The notes under the pieces are model-generated. The model was not told the origin of the DNA. It saw only the letters and a program-made list of their open reading frames with translations, and searched no databases. A DNA stretch of 64,000 nucleotides, from assembly GCA_963805915.1 (NCBI GenBank), contig CAWDWD010000007.1, positions 372,001 through 436,000 of the forward strand, written 5' to 3'. Each line of letters opens with the position of its first letter. Within the stretch, counting starts at the first letter, position 1. The DNA is from JAEULH01 sp963805915 (GTDB lineage: Bacteria > Pseudomonadota > Alphaproteobacteria > Rhodospirillales > Defluviicoccaceae). The translations under genes were made by a program, and so were the position numbers. This document shows positions 9,568 through 18,635 of this stretch, piece after piece.

Positions 9568-10341
9568 ATGAACGTGACGATGAACTGGCGGCCGAGGCTG
9601 CGCGCTGTTCTGGTCTGTTGCGCGCTCGCGTGCGCTGCGTCCTCGGCCACGTCCTCGGTCCTCGCCGCCGAGTTGGTGGTCGACTTGGCCCGGCATCTCG
9701 TCGCGATCACCACCGGTTTTACCGGCAGCGACGTGCTGGTGTTCGGCGCTACCGATGGCGAGGGCGATGTCGTGGTCGTCATTCGCGGGCCCGAGAATAC
9801 CGAGGCGGTCCGGCGCAAGGGCCGCGTCTTCGGCATCTGGGTGAATGAACGCGACCTCGCCTTCGACAACGTGCCGGCCTACTACGCGGTGGCGGCCAGC
9901 GTGCCGATCGAGGATATCCTGCCGGAGCGGGTGATGAAACGCCACCAGATCGGCGTCAACAACCTGCGGCTGGTGGCGCCGCGCGACGTTGATCCCGGCG
10001 AAGCAGAGGAGTTCCGCGCCGCGCTGATCCGCAGTAAACAGCGCGCGGGCCTGTACAGCGCGGAGCCATCGCGGATCCTGCTTCTTGGTAATCGCTTGTT
10101 TCGCACCGATGTGTGGTTCCCGGCCAACGCACCGGTCGGCCGTTACGTCGTCCAGGTCTACCTCATCCGCGACGGCGAAGTCGCCAGCGCCGAGATTACG
10201 CCTTTGATTGTCAGCAAGATCGGCTTCGAGGCCGGCGTCTACAACTTCGCTCAACGCTATTCCCTTGCCTACGGTGTCCTTGCCATCCTGATCGCGGCGG
10301 TGGCAGGATGGGCGGCAAGCGCGATCTTCCGCAAGGGCTAG
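9568..10341 (+). CDS. TIGR02186/Alph_Pro_TM family membrane protein
   Basis: A 257-residue exported protein. An N-terminal signal segment (LRAVLVCCALACAASSATSS) is followed by a periplasmic domain that begins LAAELVVDLARHLVAITTGF with FTGSDVLVFGA. One C-terminal membrane helix (LAYGVLAILIAAVAGWAAS) anchors it. This is the alphaproteobacterial TIGR02186 family, which is often next to a TauE/SafE-type exporter and sulfur genes. Function is unknown. It is followed 4 bases later by the universal stress protein gene, so the two are co-transcribed. An ATG at 9580 is an alternative start. Confidence 0.8.
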   Translation: MNVTMNWRPRLRAVLVCCALACAASSATSSVLAAELVVDLARHLVAITTGFTGSDVLVFGATDGEGDVVVVIRGPENTEAVRRKGRVFGIWVNERDLAFDNVPAYYAVAASVPIEDILPERVMKRHQIGVNNLRLVAPRDVDPGEAEEFRAALIRSKQRAGLYSAEPSRILLLGNRLFRTDVWFPANAPVGRYVVQVYLIRDGEVASAEITPLIVSKIGFEAGVYNFAQRYSLAYGVLAILIAAVAGWAASAIFRKG

Positions 10342-10345
10342 AGCC

Positions 10346-10861
10346 GTGAAATCGAGCGATGACGAAGAGGCGCCGGAAGGCGCCGGCCACACGACGCCGC
10401 GTACGGCGCGGACTTTCTTGTGTGTGGTCGATGAAGCTTCGGAGCTGCATCAGGCGCTGCGCTTCGCCTGTCATCGCGCCCGCAAGACCGGCGGGCGCGT
10501 TGCCCTGCTCTACGTCATCGAACCGGCCGAGCTCCAGCATTGGATGGCGGTGCGCCAGTTGATGGAGGAGGAACGCCGCGAGCAGGCCGAAGAACTGCTC
10601 CAGGTCGTCTCGGCGGTCGTCCAGAAGCTGTCGGGGACAACGCCGGTCGTCTACATCCGCGAAGGCAAGCTGACCGATCAACTGATGGGGCTGATCTCGG
10701 ACGAACCCGACATATCGGTTCTGGTCCTTGGCGCCGCCGAAGAGAGCGACGACCCCGGTCAAGTCATCTCCTACATCATGAAGCAGATCGGCAAGTTGCG
10801 GATCCCCGTGACGATCGTCCCCGGCAATCTAACCGACGACCAGGTCGACGCCTTCAGTTAG
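10346..10861 (+). CDS. Universal stress protein (UspA family)
   Basis: A 171-residue protein with one Usp domain. It has the first strand and helix (RTFLCVVDEASELHQALRFA), the strand GRVALLYVIEP, and near the end VLVLGAAEESDD, which occupies the ATP-binding loop position. The canonical G2xG9xG(S/T) pattern is not complete, so ATP binding is uncertain. The GTG start at 10346 lies 4 bases after the upstream membrane-protein gene. The adjacent sulfur operon is convergent. Role inferred from family: stress survival; no specific partner is evident. Confidence 0.85.
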   Translation: MKSSDDEEAPEGAGHTTPRTARTFLCVVDEASELHQALRFACHRARKTGGRVALLYVIEPAELQHWMAVRQLMEEERREQAEELLQVVSAVVQKLSGTTPVVYIREGKLTDQLMGLISDEPDISVLVLGAAEESDDPGQVISYIMKQIGKLRIPVTIVPGNLTDDQVDAFS

Positions 10862-10985
10862 AGATCGCGGCCCCGGGAGCCAGGAGAACCGGGCTAAGGC
10901 GCGGCGGCCTGCGAGCTGTGCACCATCAGCGAACACCAACCCGTTGTTTATGCCGCGGCGCCTTCTCGTGCGCGTGCCATCGGGC

Positions 10986-11777
10986 CTAATCGATCCCCAT
11001 GATCCGCCACTGGGCGCGCGGCGCGTGGATGCCGCACTCGGTCTTCGCTTTGCCGCGCCAACGGCCGGCGCGCACGCCCTCGTCCGGCGCGACCCGGTCG
11101 GTGCAGGGCATGCACCCGATCGATAGGAACCCGTCGGCCTCGAGCGGATGGTGAGGAAGGTCGTGGGTTTCGAAATACCCGTCGATGTCGGCCTTGTCCC
11201 ACCCGGCGAGTGGATTGATCTGGATCCGGCCGTCGGCCGGCTCGACCAGTGGCAGCGTCTCGCGGCCATCGCCGTGGAAGCGCTTGCGCCCGGAGATCGA
11301 GGCCGCAAACGGCATCAGCGCGTTGTGCAGCGGCTCGACTTTGCGGACGTAACAGCACATGTCGGGATTGCCGTACCACAGCACTTCTTCCGGATCGATC
11401 TGGCGCAGGCGATCGGGATCGGGCGCGACGCTGCGCACGTCGCTCAAGCCGAGGCGATCGATCAAGGCGTCGCGGTAGCGCAAGGTTTCGCCGAACAGCT
11501 TGCCGGTGTTGAGGAAAATCACCGGGGTAGCCGGGTCGATCGCGGCAACCATATGCAGCAGCGTGGCGGCCTCGGCGCCGAACGAGGAAACGAGCGCGAT
11601 CTCGTCCGCGAACTCGTCACCAATCATCGCCGCGAGCACCTCTTGCGCCGGTGTATCGGCGTAACGCTTGGCGAGCAGTCTCGCCCGCGCCTCGATCCCC
11701 GCCAACGCCTCCACGTCGAGCGCGCCGACGTCCTCCAACGGCCCCCGCCGGGCCAAGGATGCGCCACGCGGGCTCAT
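10986..11777 (-). CDS. cysH: Assimilatory APS reductase (adenylyl-sulfate reductase, CysH family)
   Basis: A 263-residue CysH-family enzyme that reduces activated sulfate to sulfite using thioredoxin. The PP-loop region reads IALVSSFGAEAATLLHM. Unlike E. coli PAPS reductase it has the paired cysteines MCCYVRK and CMPC that ligate a [4Fe-4S] cluster, which marks the APS-using (plant/alphaproteobacterial) type. The catalytic cysteine is in ECGIH near the C-terminus. It is the last gene of the sulfur operon and overlaps DUF934 by 4 bases. APS use means an APS kinase is not needed for this branch. Confidence 0.93.
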   Translation of the reverse strand: MSPRGASLARRGPLEDVGALDVEALAGIEARARLLAKRYADTPAQEVLAAMIGDEFADEIALVSSFGAEAATLLHMVAAIDPATPVIFLNTGKLFGETLRYRDALIDRLGLSDVRSVAPDPDRLRQIDPEEVLWYGNPDMCCYVRKVEPLHNALMPFAASISGRKRFHGDGRETLPLVEPADGRIQINPLAGWDKADIDGYFETHDLPHHPLEADGFLSIGCMPCTDRVAPDEGVRAGRWRGKAKTECGIHAPRAQWRIMGID

Positions 11778-12263
11778 TCCGCCGCCCTCCGCATCTTGGG
11801 CAACGCCGCCGCCGGAACCCGACTGTCGCCGGCCCGCTGGTAGGTTACCGGGAAGCGGGCCAGCTCCGCCCCGAAGGCCTCGGCCTCGGCGGCATCGGCA
11901 ACCTCGAAGGCGTCAAAGCCGCAGCGGTGCATGAACGCGAACTGATCGCGGAGCACGTTACCGACCGCCCTCAGCTCACCTGCGAACCCGTGGCGTTCGC
12001 GCAGCAGTCGCGCGGTCGAAAACCCCCGCCCGTCGCGGAACGTCGGAAAGTCGATAGCGATCAGCATGAAGCGATCGAGATCGGCGGCGATATCGGCGGC
12101 CGAATGCTTGCTCTCGAGCCGAACGCCGAGGGCTGCGTTACGCCCCGCAAGCTTGCCATTATCGGCTTGCCAACGCCCGAGCGAGATAATCGCCGGGCGA
12201 TCGGCCGGAACCGGCGCATCGTCGGCGACAACGGTCCAGTCGTCCACGACAACGGCGCCATTC

Positions 12264-12277
<14 letters not shown>
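11774..12277 (-). CDS. DUF934 protein, sulfite-reduction accessory
   Basis: A 167-residue DUF934 protein (MPLIKNGAVVVDDWTVVADD). The family is nearly always encoded between the haem-type sulfite reductase and cysH in alphaproteobacteria. It is thought to assist sulfite reduction, but its biochemical role is not firmly known. Conserved segments are IAIDFPTFRDGRGFS and LRAVGNVLRDQFAFMHRCGFDAFE. Its start overlaps the end of the sulfite reductase gene by 14 bases and its end overlaps cysH by 4, so translation is coupled across the operon. Confidence 0.9.
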
Positions 12278-13920
<1,643 letters not shown>

Positions 13921-13927
13921 GATAATC

Positions 13928-14227
13928 CTATACCTTCACTTTAGGTGCCGCGGCTCTCGCGAAGTGGGGATGGACCGGCGGCCCAAAGGCCCTGATCCGC
14001 TCGCGAAAGCGCAACGGTTGCGGCATCCCGGTACCGGTGTCGACGTCGATCAGGTAGGGCGCGACGACCTCGTTGGCCGTCCGCTCACCCTCGCCGACAA
14101 GAGCCTTGGCGTCTGCCTTGTCGGCTGTTCGCGCTTCGGCGATCCACTCGCTCCAGCGCCCTGCGGCCGTAAGGTAGACGACGGCGCCATTGGTCAGCCT
14201 GTTGGCGGTTAGCACTTGCAAAATCAT
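13928..14227 (-). CDS. DUF2849 protein
   Basis: A 99-residue protein of the DUF2849 family (MILQVLTANRLTNGAVVYLT). These short proteins are encoded between cysG and the sulfite reductase in alphaproteobacterial sulfur operons. No function is established. A TAGxxDVDTG-like stretch (YLIDVDTGTGMPQPLRFRE) is the most conserved part. It sits 13 bases after cysG and 7 bases before the sulfite reductase gene. Small size and strict co-occurrence suggest a helper role in sulfite reduction (inference). Confidence 0.88.
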   Translation of the reverse strand: MILQVLTANRLTNGAVVYLTAAGRWSEWIAEARTADKADAKALVGEGERTANEVVAPYLIDVDTGTGMPQPLRFRERIRAFGPPVHPHFARAAAPKVKV

Positions 14228-14240
14228 TCCTTTCCTCGAT

Positions 14241-15671
14241 TCAAGCCCGCGCGGCGTGAAGGCGCGCGGCCTCGTCGTGGCCCGCCTCGGACCAAGCCGC
14301 CGCGTGGCGGACGACATCGCCGATCACGAACAATGCCGGTTCATCGCGGCCCGGTCCTTCATCCGGGTCACGCGCCAGATCGCCCAGCCGCGATAGCGGA
14401 CCGGTCGCGATCCGCTGGTCGCTTAAGGTGCCGTTGACGATCATCGCCGCCGGCGTCGCCCGGTCCATCCCGGCCTCGATCAGGCGCGCGGCGATCCGCC
14501 CGGCGGTGGCCTTGCCCATGTAGACAACGATGGTCTGGCGCCCCACGGCGAGCGACGCCCAATCGAACTCGGGCTCGCCGGCCTTGCCATGACCGGTGAC
14601 GAACGTCAACGCCTGGACGTGGTCGCGATGGGTCAGCGGAATCCCCGCCGCCGCGGCGCAACCGATCGCCGCCGTAATGCCCGGCACGGCATCGACCCGA
14701 ATGCCGTGCCGGCGAAGGTATCCGGCCTCCTCGCCGCCACGCCCGAAGATGAACGGATCGCCCCCCTTGAGACGGACGACGCGGCGGCCCGCACGGGCGA
14801 GGTGGACCAGCAACGCATTGATCTCGTCCTGGCTTTTCGCCGCCGTTCCCCTGCCCTTGCCGACGTCGATGCGCTCGGCGTCGCGCCGCGCCCGGTCGAG
14901 CACCCCCGGCCCGACGAGACGGTCATGAACAATGACGTCGGCGTCTTCGAGGGCGCGCGCCGCGCGGATCGTCAGCAGATCGGGATCGCCGGGGCCGGCG
15001 CCGACGAGCGTGACGCAGCCGTCCCGGCCGGCCTCCGGGTCCGAGCGGTTGACCGCGGCGAGCATCGCCTCGCGGGCCCAGCGGTCGTCGCCGTTGAGCA
15101 CGGCCGCGGCGATCGGTCCGGCGAAGAAGCGCTCCCAGAATCGCCGCCGGCCCGTCTCGTCGGCGTGGGTCGCCTTGACGGCGCCGCGAAAACCGTCGGC
15201 GAATCGTGCGAGCCGACCAAGTTTGTCCGGCAGCAGCGCCTCCAGCCGAGCGCGAATGGCGCGGGCGAGGACCGGCGCGGCGCCCCCGGTCGAGACCGCC
15301 ACCGTCACCGGATCGCGGCGGATTACCGCCGGCATAATGAAGGTTGAAAGGCCGAAGTTGTCGACCACGTTGACCGGCGTTCCGCGCGCTTGTGCCGCGG
15401 CCGAGACGGCGGCGTCGATCACCTCCAGGCCGGTGGCGGAAATAATCAGGGTTTGGCCGGCAAGGTCCTCCGCCGCGAAAGGCTTGCGCCGATGTTGCAC
15501 CGAACCCGCGACAATCATGCCGGCAAGCTCGGTTCCGACCCGGGGCGCCACGACCGTAACGCCGGCGCCCGCTTCGACCAGAAAGCGGGCCTTGCGAAAC
15601 GCTGCGGACCCGCCGCCGACCACCGTCGCCGACCGTCCCTTGAGGACGAAGAACGCGGGAAAATGTTCCAT
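14241..15671 (-). CDS. cysG: Siroheme synthase CysG (trifunctional)
   Basis: A 476-residue CysG. The N-terminal half is the NAD-dependent precorrin-2 dehydrogenase/ferrochelatase (VVGGGSAAFRKARFLVEAGA). The C-terminal half is the SAM-dependent uroporphyrinogen-III methyltransferase (LVGAGPGDPDLLTIRAARAL, then KGGDPFIFGRGGEEAGYL and YMGKATA). It makes siroheme, the cofactor of the sulfite reductase two genes downstream, so the operon encodes both enzyme and cofactor synthesis. It is the first gene of the operon. Upstream is an AT-rich region with a perfect -10 hexamer. Confidence 0.96.
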   Translation of the reverse strand: MEHFPAFFVLKGRSATVVGGGSAAFRKARFLVEAGAGVTVVAPRVGTELAGMIVAGSVQHRRKPFAAEDLAGQTLIISATGLEVIDAAVSAAAQARGTPVNVVDNFGLSTFIMPAVIRRDPVTVAVSTGGAAPVLARAIRARLEALLPDKLGRLARFADGFRGAVKATHADETGRRRFWERFFAGPIAAAVLNGDDRWAREAMLAAVNRSDPEAGRDGCVTLVGAGPGDPDLLTIRAARALEDADVIVHDRLVGPGVLDRARRDAERIDVGKGRGTAAKSQDEINALLVHLARAGRRVVRLKGGDPFIFGRGGEEAGYLRRHGIRVDAVPGITAAIGCAAAAGIPLTHRDHVQALTFVTGHGKAGEPEFDWASLAVGRQTIVVYMGKATAGRIAARLIEAGMDRATPAAMIVNGTLSDQRIATGPLSRLGDLARDPDEGPGRDEPALFVIGDVVRHAAAWSEAGHDEAARLHAARA

Positions 15672-15795
15672 GACAGCTCCCTGCCGCCGCCGAACCGCGG
15701 CAAAATTACTTCACGTACTTGTATATAACGATATGATGATATTATCAAATTGTGAAATAGAAATAAATTACAACATTATACCGTAATTCTTTGCT
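15672..15795 (-). promoter_or_regulatory. AT-rich promoter region of the sulfur operon
   Basis: This stretch is far more AT-rich than its surroundings, especially 15700-15800. On the minus strand TATAAT at 15780-15775 is a perfect -10 box, about 100 bases before the cysG start. No convincing -35 hexamer is seen 17 bases upstream, so an activator may be needed (inference). GATATGATGATATTATC at 15730-15746 is a near-palindrome that could be an operator. No regulator can be named from sequence. Confidence 0.5.
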
Positions 15796-15824
15796 GAAAA
15801 ATGAGGCGCGCCTAACAGCGCGCC
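15796..15824 (-). terminator. Rho-independent terminator after malate synthase
   Basis: On the minus strand a perfect 7-bp stem (GGCGCGC 15824-15818 paired with GCGCGCC 15811-15805, 6-base loop) is followed within three bases by a run of five Ts (15801-15797). It lies 53 bases after the malate synthase stop, so it separates that gene from the cys operon promoter next to it. Confidence 0.75.
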
Positions 15825-15876
15825 AACACGGCGCTAAAGTTCAACTGGGCCTACCGCTTCCCCCGCCCGTCCGCTC

Positions 15877-17508
15877 TCAGCCGCCGGCGGCGCACAGGCG
15901 GCGATAGGCCGGCTCGGTCAGGAAGTCAATGAAGTGGGGCGCCGTGGCAACGTCGAGGAATAGCTCGACGGCCTCATCGAAGTGTCCGAAGCCAAACCTA
16001 TCATCGCCGAGCGCGCCGCGCAGTGCCGCCATCTCGCTCTCCAGCAGCGTTCCGACCAGCGATTTGTCGATCGCCCTGCCGTCGTCGAGAGTGGCCCCAT
16101 GGCGTATCCACTGCCAGATCTGCGAGCGGCAGATCTCGGCGGTGGCGGCGTCCTCCATCAGGTTGTACAGCGGCACGCAGCCGTTCCCGCCAAGCCAAGC
16201 CTCGATGTACTGGACCGCGACCCGAATGTTGTTGCGCAAGCCCTCCTCGGTAATCGCGCCGGCGGGTACCGCTAGCAGGTCGCGCGGCCCGACGTGGACG
16301 TCCTCGCGCATCTTGTCGAGCTGGTCGGGTCCCGGCATGTGAATGTCGAACACCTCCCTGGCGATCGCGACCAGCCCCGGATGGGCGACCCAGGTGCCGT
16401 CGTGGCCGTCGGAGGCCTCACGCTCTTTGTCGTCGCGGACCTTCGCCATGGCTGTTTCGTTGGCCTCGGCGTCGGCCTTGATCGGAATGAACGCCGCCAT
16501 CCCGCCCATGGCGTGGGCGCCGCGTTTGTGACACGTCCGGATGAGGTGCTGGCTGTAGGCGCGCAGGAACGGTACCGTCATCGTCACCGCGTTGCGGTCC
16601 GGCAAGACGAAGTCCGAGCGGTTGCGGAACTTCTTGATAAAACTGAAGATGTAGTCCCAGCGGCCGCAATTCAGACCCGTGGCGTAATCGCGCAACTCGT
16701 AGAGGATTTCATCCATCTCGAACGCGGCGAGGATCGTCTCGATCAGCACCGTCACCCGAATGGTCCCCCGCCGCAGGGCCAGATGCTCCTCGGCGGCGCC
16801 GAACACGTTGGCCCATAGCCGCGCCTCCCGATAACTCTCGAGCTTCGGCAGGTAGTAGTATGGCCCGCTGCCCTTGGCCCGCAACGCCCGTACGTTATGA
16901 AAGAGATAAAGCGCGAAGTCGAACAGCGAGGCCGAGACCGGCGCGCCATCGACGAGCACGTGGGCCTCGCCGAGGTGCCAGCCGCGCGGACGAACGACCA
17001 AGGTCGCCGGCCGCTCGCCAAGCCGGTAGTCCTTGCCGCTGTCGGAGTCGCGGTAGCTGATGGTACCGGCGACGGCGTCGCAAAGGTTGATCTGGCCCTC
17101 GACGACGTTGGCCCAGGTCGGCGCGAGCGAGTCCTCCAGATCGGCCATCAGGACGTTGGCGCCGGAGTTGAGGCCGTTGATCATCATCTTGCGCTCGACC
17201 GGTCCAGTTATTTCGACCCGGCGGTCGCGCAGGTCGGCCGGCGCCGGCTCGACCCTCCAATTGCCGCGGCGAACCCGGTCGGTTTCCGGCGGAAACATCG
17301 GCACTTCGCCACGGTCGAGCCCGTCCTGGCGTTCCTCTCGCGCCGCCAGCAGCTGCTTGCGGTCGAGCGCGAAGCGGCGCTCGAGCAGGGCCACGAACGT
17401 GAGCGCCTCGGTGCTGAGAATATCGGCGTAGCCCGGCCGCATCGGCCCAAGCACGGTGACGCCCGGCGCCAATTCCACGCCCTCGCCGGTAATGACAGGA
17501 TCGTTCAT
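15877..17508 (-). CDS. aceB: Malate synthase A
   Basis: A 543-residue malate synthase A that condenses glyoxylate with acetyl-CoA to malate. Family blocks are clear: ITGPVERKMMINGLNSGANV with MADLEDSLAPTW, the catalytic-core VLIETILAAFEMDEILYELR, GLNCGRWDYIFSFIKKF, and the C-terminal Asp region RSQIWQWIRHGATLDDG. The ATG at 17508 has a strong ribosome site (AAGGGGAGG); the open frame continues upstream but lacks one. The partner isocitrate lyase is not in the window. With the 28-37 kb cluster it gives the cell two routes for glyoxylate. The nearby terminator makes it a single-gene unit. Confidence 0.95.
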   Translation of the reverse strand: MNDPVITGEGVELAPGVTVLGPMRPGYADILSTEALTFVALLERRFALDRKQLLAAREERQDGLDRGEVPMFPPETDRVRRGNWRVEPAPADLRDRRVEITGPVERKMMINGLNSGANVLMADLEDSLAPTWANVVEGQINLCDAVAGTISYRDSDSGKDYRLGERPATLVVRPRGWHLGEAHVLVDGAPVSASLFDFALYLFHNVRALRAKGSGPYYYLPKLESYREARLWANVFGAAEEHLALRRGTIRVTVLIETILAAFEMDEILYELRDYATGLNCGRWDYIFSFIKKFRNRSDFVLPDRNAVTMTVPFLRAYSQHLIRTCHKRGAHAMGGMAAFIPIKADAEANETAMAKVRDDKEREASDGHDGTWVAHPGLVAIAREVFDIHMPGPDQLDKMREDVHVGPRDLLAVPAGAITEEGLRNNIRVAVQYIEAWLGGNGCVPLYNLMEDAATAEICRSQIWQWIRHGATLDDGRAIDKSLVGTLLESEMAALRGALGDDRFGFGHFDEAVELFLDVATAPHFIDFLTEPAYRRLCAAGG

Positions 17509-17666
17509 GATCGTAGCCTCCCCTTTCGCGCGCGCGTACCCGCGAAAGCCGCGCGCTTTGAGCTGACGTGGGTCGCCATGTGGGCCGGTACAACACGCAG
17601 CATTCGCCAACTCCATCCGCGCCGCCGCGCCATTACCAAATTTTCACGTGCGCGGGCCTTCAGCCC

Positions 17667-17694
17667 CTTGAAACATATACACGCCTCACCATGT
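17667..17694 (+). promoter_or_regulatory. Sigma-32 (RpoH) type heat-shock promoter
   Basis: CTTGAAA at 17667-17673 and CACCATGT at 17687-17694 are separated by 13 bases. This is a near-perfect match to the heat-shock sigma factor consensus (CTTGAAA, 11-16 bases, CCCCATnT). Transcription would start near 17702, leaving a leader of about 85 bases before the Hsp20 gene. Confidence 0.8.
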
Positions 17695-17785
17695 ACAAGC
17701 GTGCCGGCAGCCGCTGTTGGGGTCGGTGGCGGGAAGGGCGAGCGCCGAGCCCGCCGATGTCGTTTCGCTTCTAAAGGAGGGAAAG

Positions 17786-18334
17786 ATGTTAACCATGCGC
17801 GATTTGATCCCGTGGAGCCGTGGCCGCGACGTCGCCGCTGGGCGCGCGGCGGAGCATCCGCTGATGGCGTTTCAGCGCGAAATGAACACCTTGTTCGAGG
17901 ACCTCTGGCGCGGGTTCGACGCCCCAATGCTGGGACGCGGCGAGACCGCGGCGGCCGCGATGATCTCGCCCCGGATCGAGTTGAAGGAGACCGACAAGGA
18001 CATCGTCGTGTGCGCCGAACTCCCCGGCCTGAGCGAGAAGGACGTGGAGGTGACCCTGTCCGACAACGTGTTATTCGTCCGCGGCGAGAAGAAGGTGGAC
18101 AAGACCGAGGAGGAAAAGGGCTATACCTATACCGAACGGTCCTACGGTAGCTTCGAGCGGCGTATTCCGATTGAAGCCGACGTTCTTGGCGACAAGGTCG
18201 CCGCACGCTTCGCCGACGGCGTGCTCACGGTGACGCTGCCGAAAAACCCCGAGGCCAAGGAGCAGACCCGCCGCATCCCGATCGGCGGAGAGACGGCCAA
18301 GGTCGAGAGCAAGACAAAGTCCAAGGCCGCCTAG
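17786..18334 (+). CDS. Small heat-shock protein (Hsp20/alpha-crystallin family)
   Basis: A 182-residue ATP-independent holdase chaperone. The N-terminal arm (RDLIPWSRGRD and FQREMNTLFEDLWRGFD) precedes an alpha-crystallin domain starting at ISPRIELKETDKDIVVCAEL. ELPGLSEKDVEVTLSDNVLF and the end motif ADGVLTVTLPK are diagnostic. The IPI motif near the C-terminus (RRIPIGG) mediates oligomer formation. The ATG at 17786 has a strong ribosome site (AAAGGAGGG). A sigma-32 promoter lies upstream and a GC-rich terminator downstream, so this is a stand-alone heat-shock gene. Confidence 0.95.
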   Translation: MLTMRDLIPWSRGRDVAAGRAAEHPLMAFQREMNTLFEDLWRGFDAPMLGRGETAAAAMISPRIELKETDKDIVVCAELPGLSEKDVEVTLSDNVLFVRGEKKVDKTEEEKGYTYTERSYGSFERRIPIEADVLGDKVAARFADGVLTVTLPKNPEAKEQTRRIPIGGETAKVESKTKSKAA

Positions 18335-18363
18335 GGAAGCAGGGAAAATCATCATAACGGCGT

Positions 18364-18387
18364 GGGGCCGGCGCCGCCGGCCCCTTT
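18364..18387 (+). terminator. Rho-independent terminator after hsp20
   Basis: A perfect 8-bp inverted repeat, GGGGCCGG (18364-18371) and CCGGCCCC (18377-18384), with a 5-base loop, followed by TTT. It lies 30 bases after the hsp20 stop. The T tract is short but the stem is very strong. Confidence 0.7.
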
Positions 18388-18428
18388 CGCTGTGTGCGGC
18401 TAGATTTAACGGGAACGTGCGCAAACGT

Positions 18429-18504
18429 TGGCGACCCCAACGGGATTCGAACCCGTGTTACCACCTTGAAAGGGTGGTGTCCTAGGCCTCTAGACGATGG
18501 GGTC
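18429..18504 (-). tRNA. tRNA-Glu (anticodon UUC)
   Basis: On the minus strand the acceptor stem GACCCCA (18504-18498) pairs with TGGGGTC (18439-18433). The D-arm has TAGAGGCCTAGGACA, the anticodon loop CTTTCAA shows anticodon TTC, and the T-arm has GGGTTCGAATCCC. Discriminator G is followed by an encoded CCA (18431-18429). The overall sequence closely follows bacterial tRNA-Glu. Confidence 0.97.
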
Positions 18505-18635
18505 GCGTGCCGTTGACCTACCCGCCGCGCGCGGCAAAATCAAGTCGGCAAAGTTCACTCGCAACTTCGCTCTGCCCGAACTGGTCACCCACCCGGCTGC
18601 GGAACGCTCGCTACGTCCGGAGAGATGACACCGGT

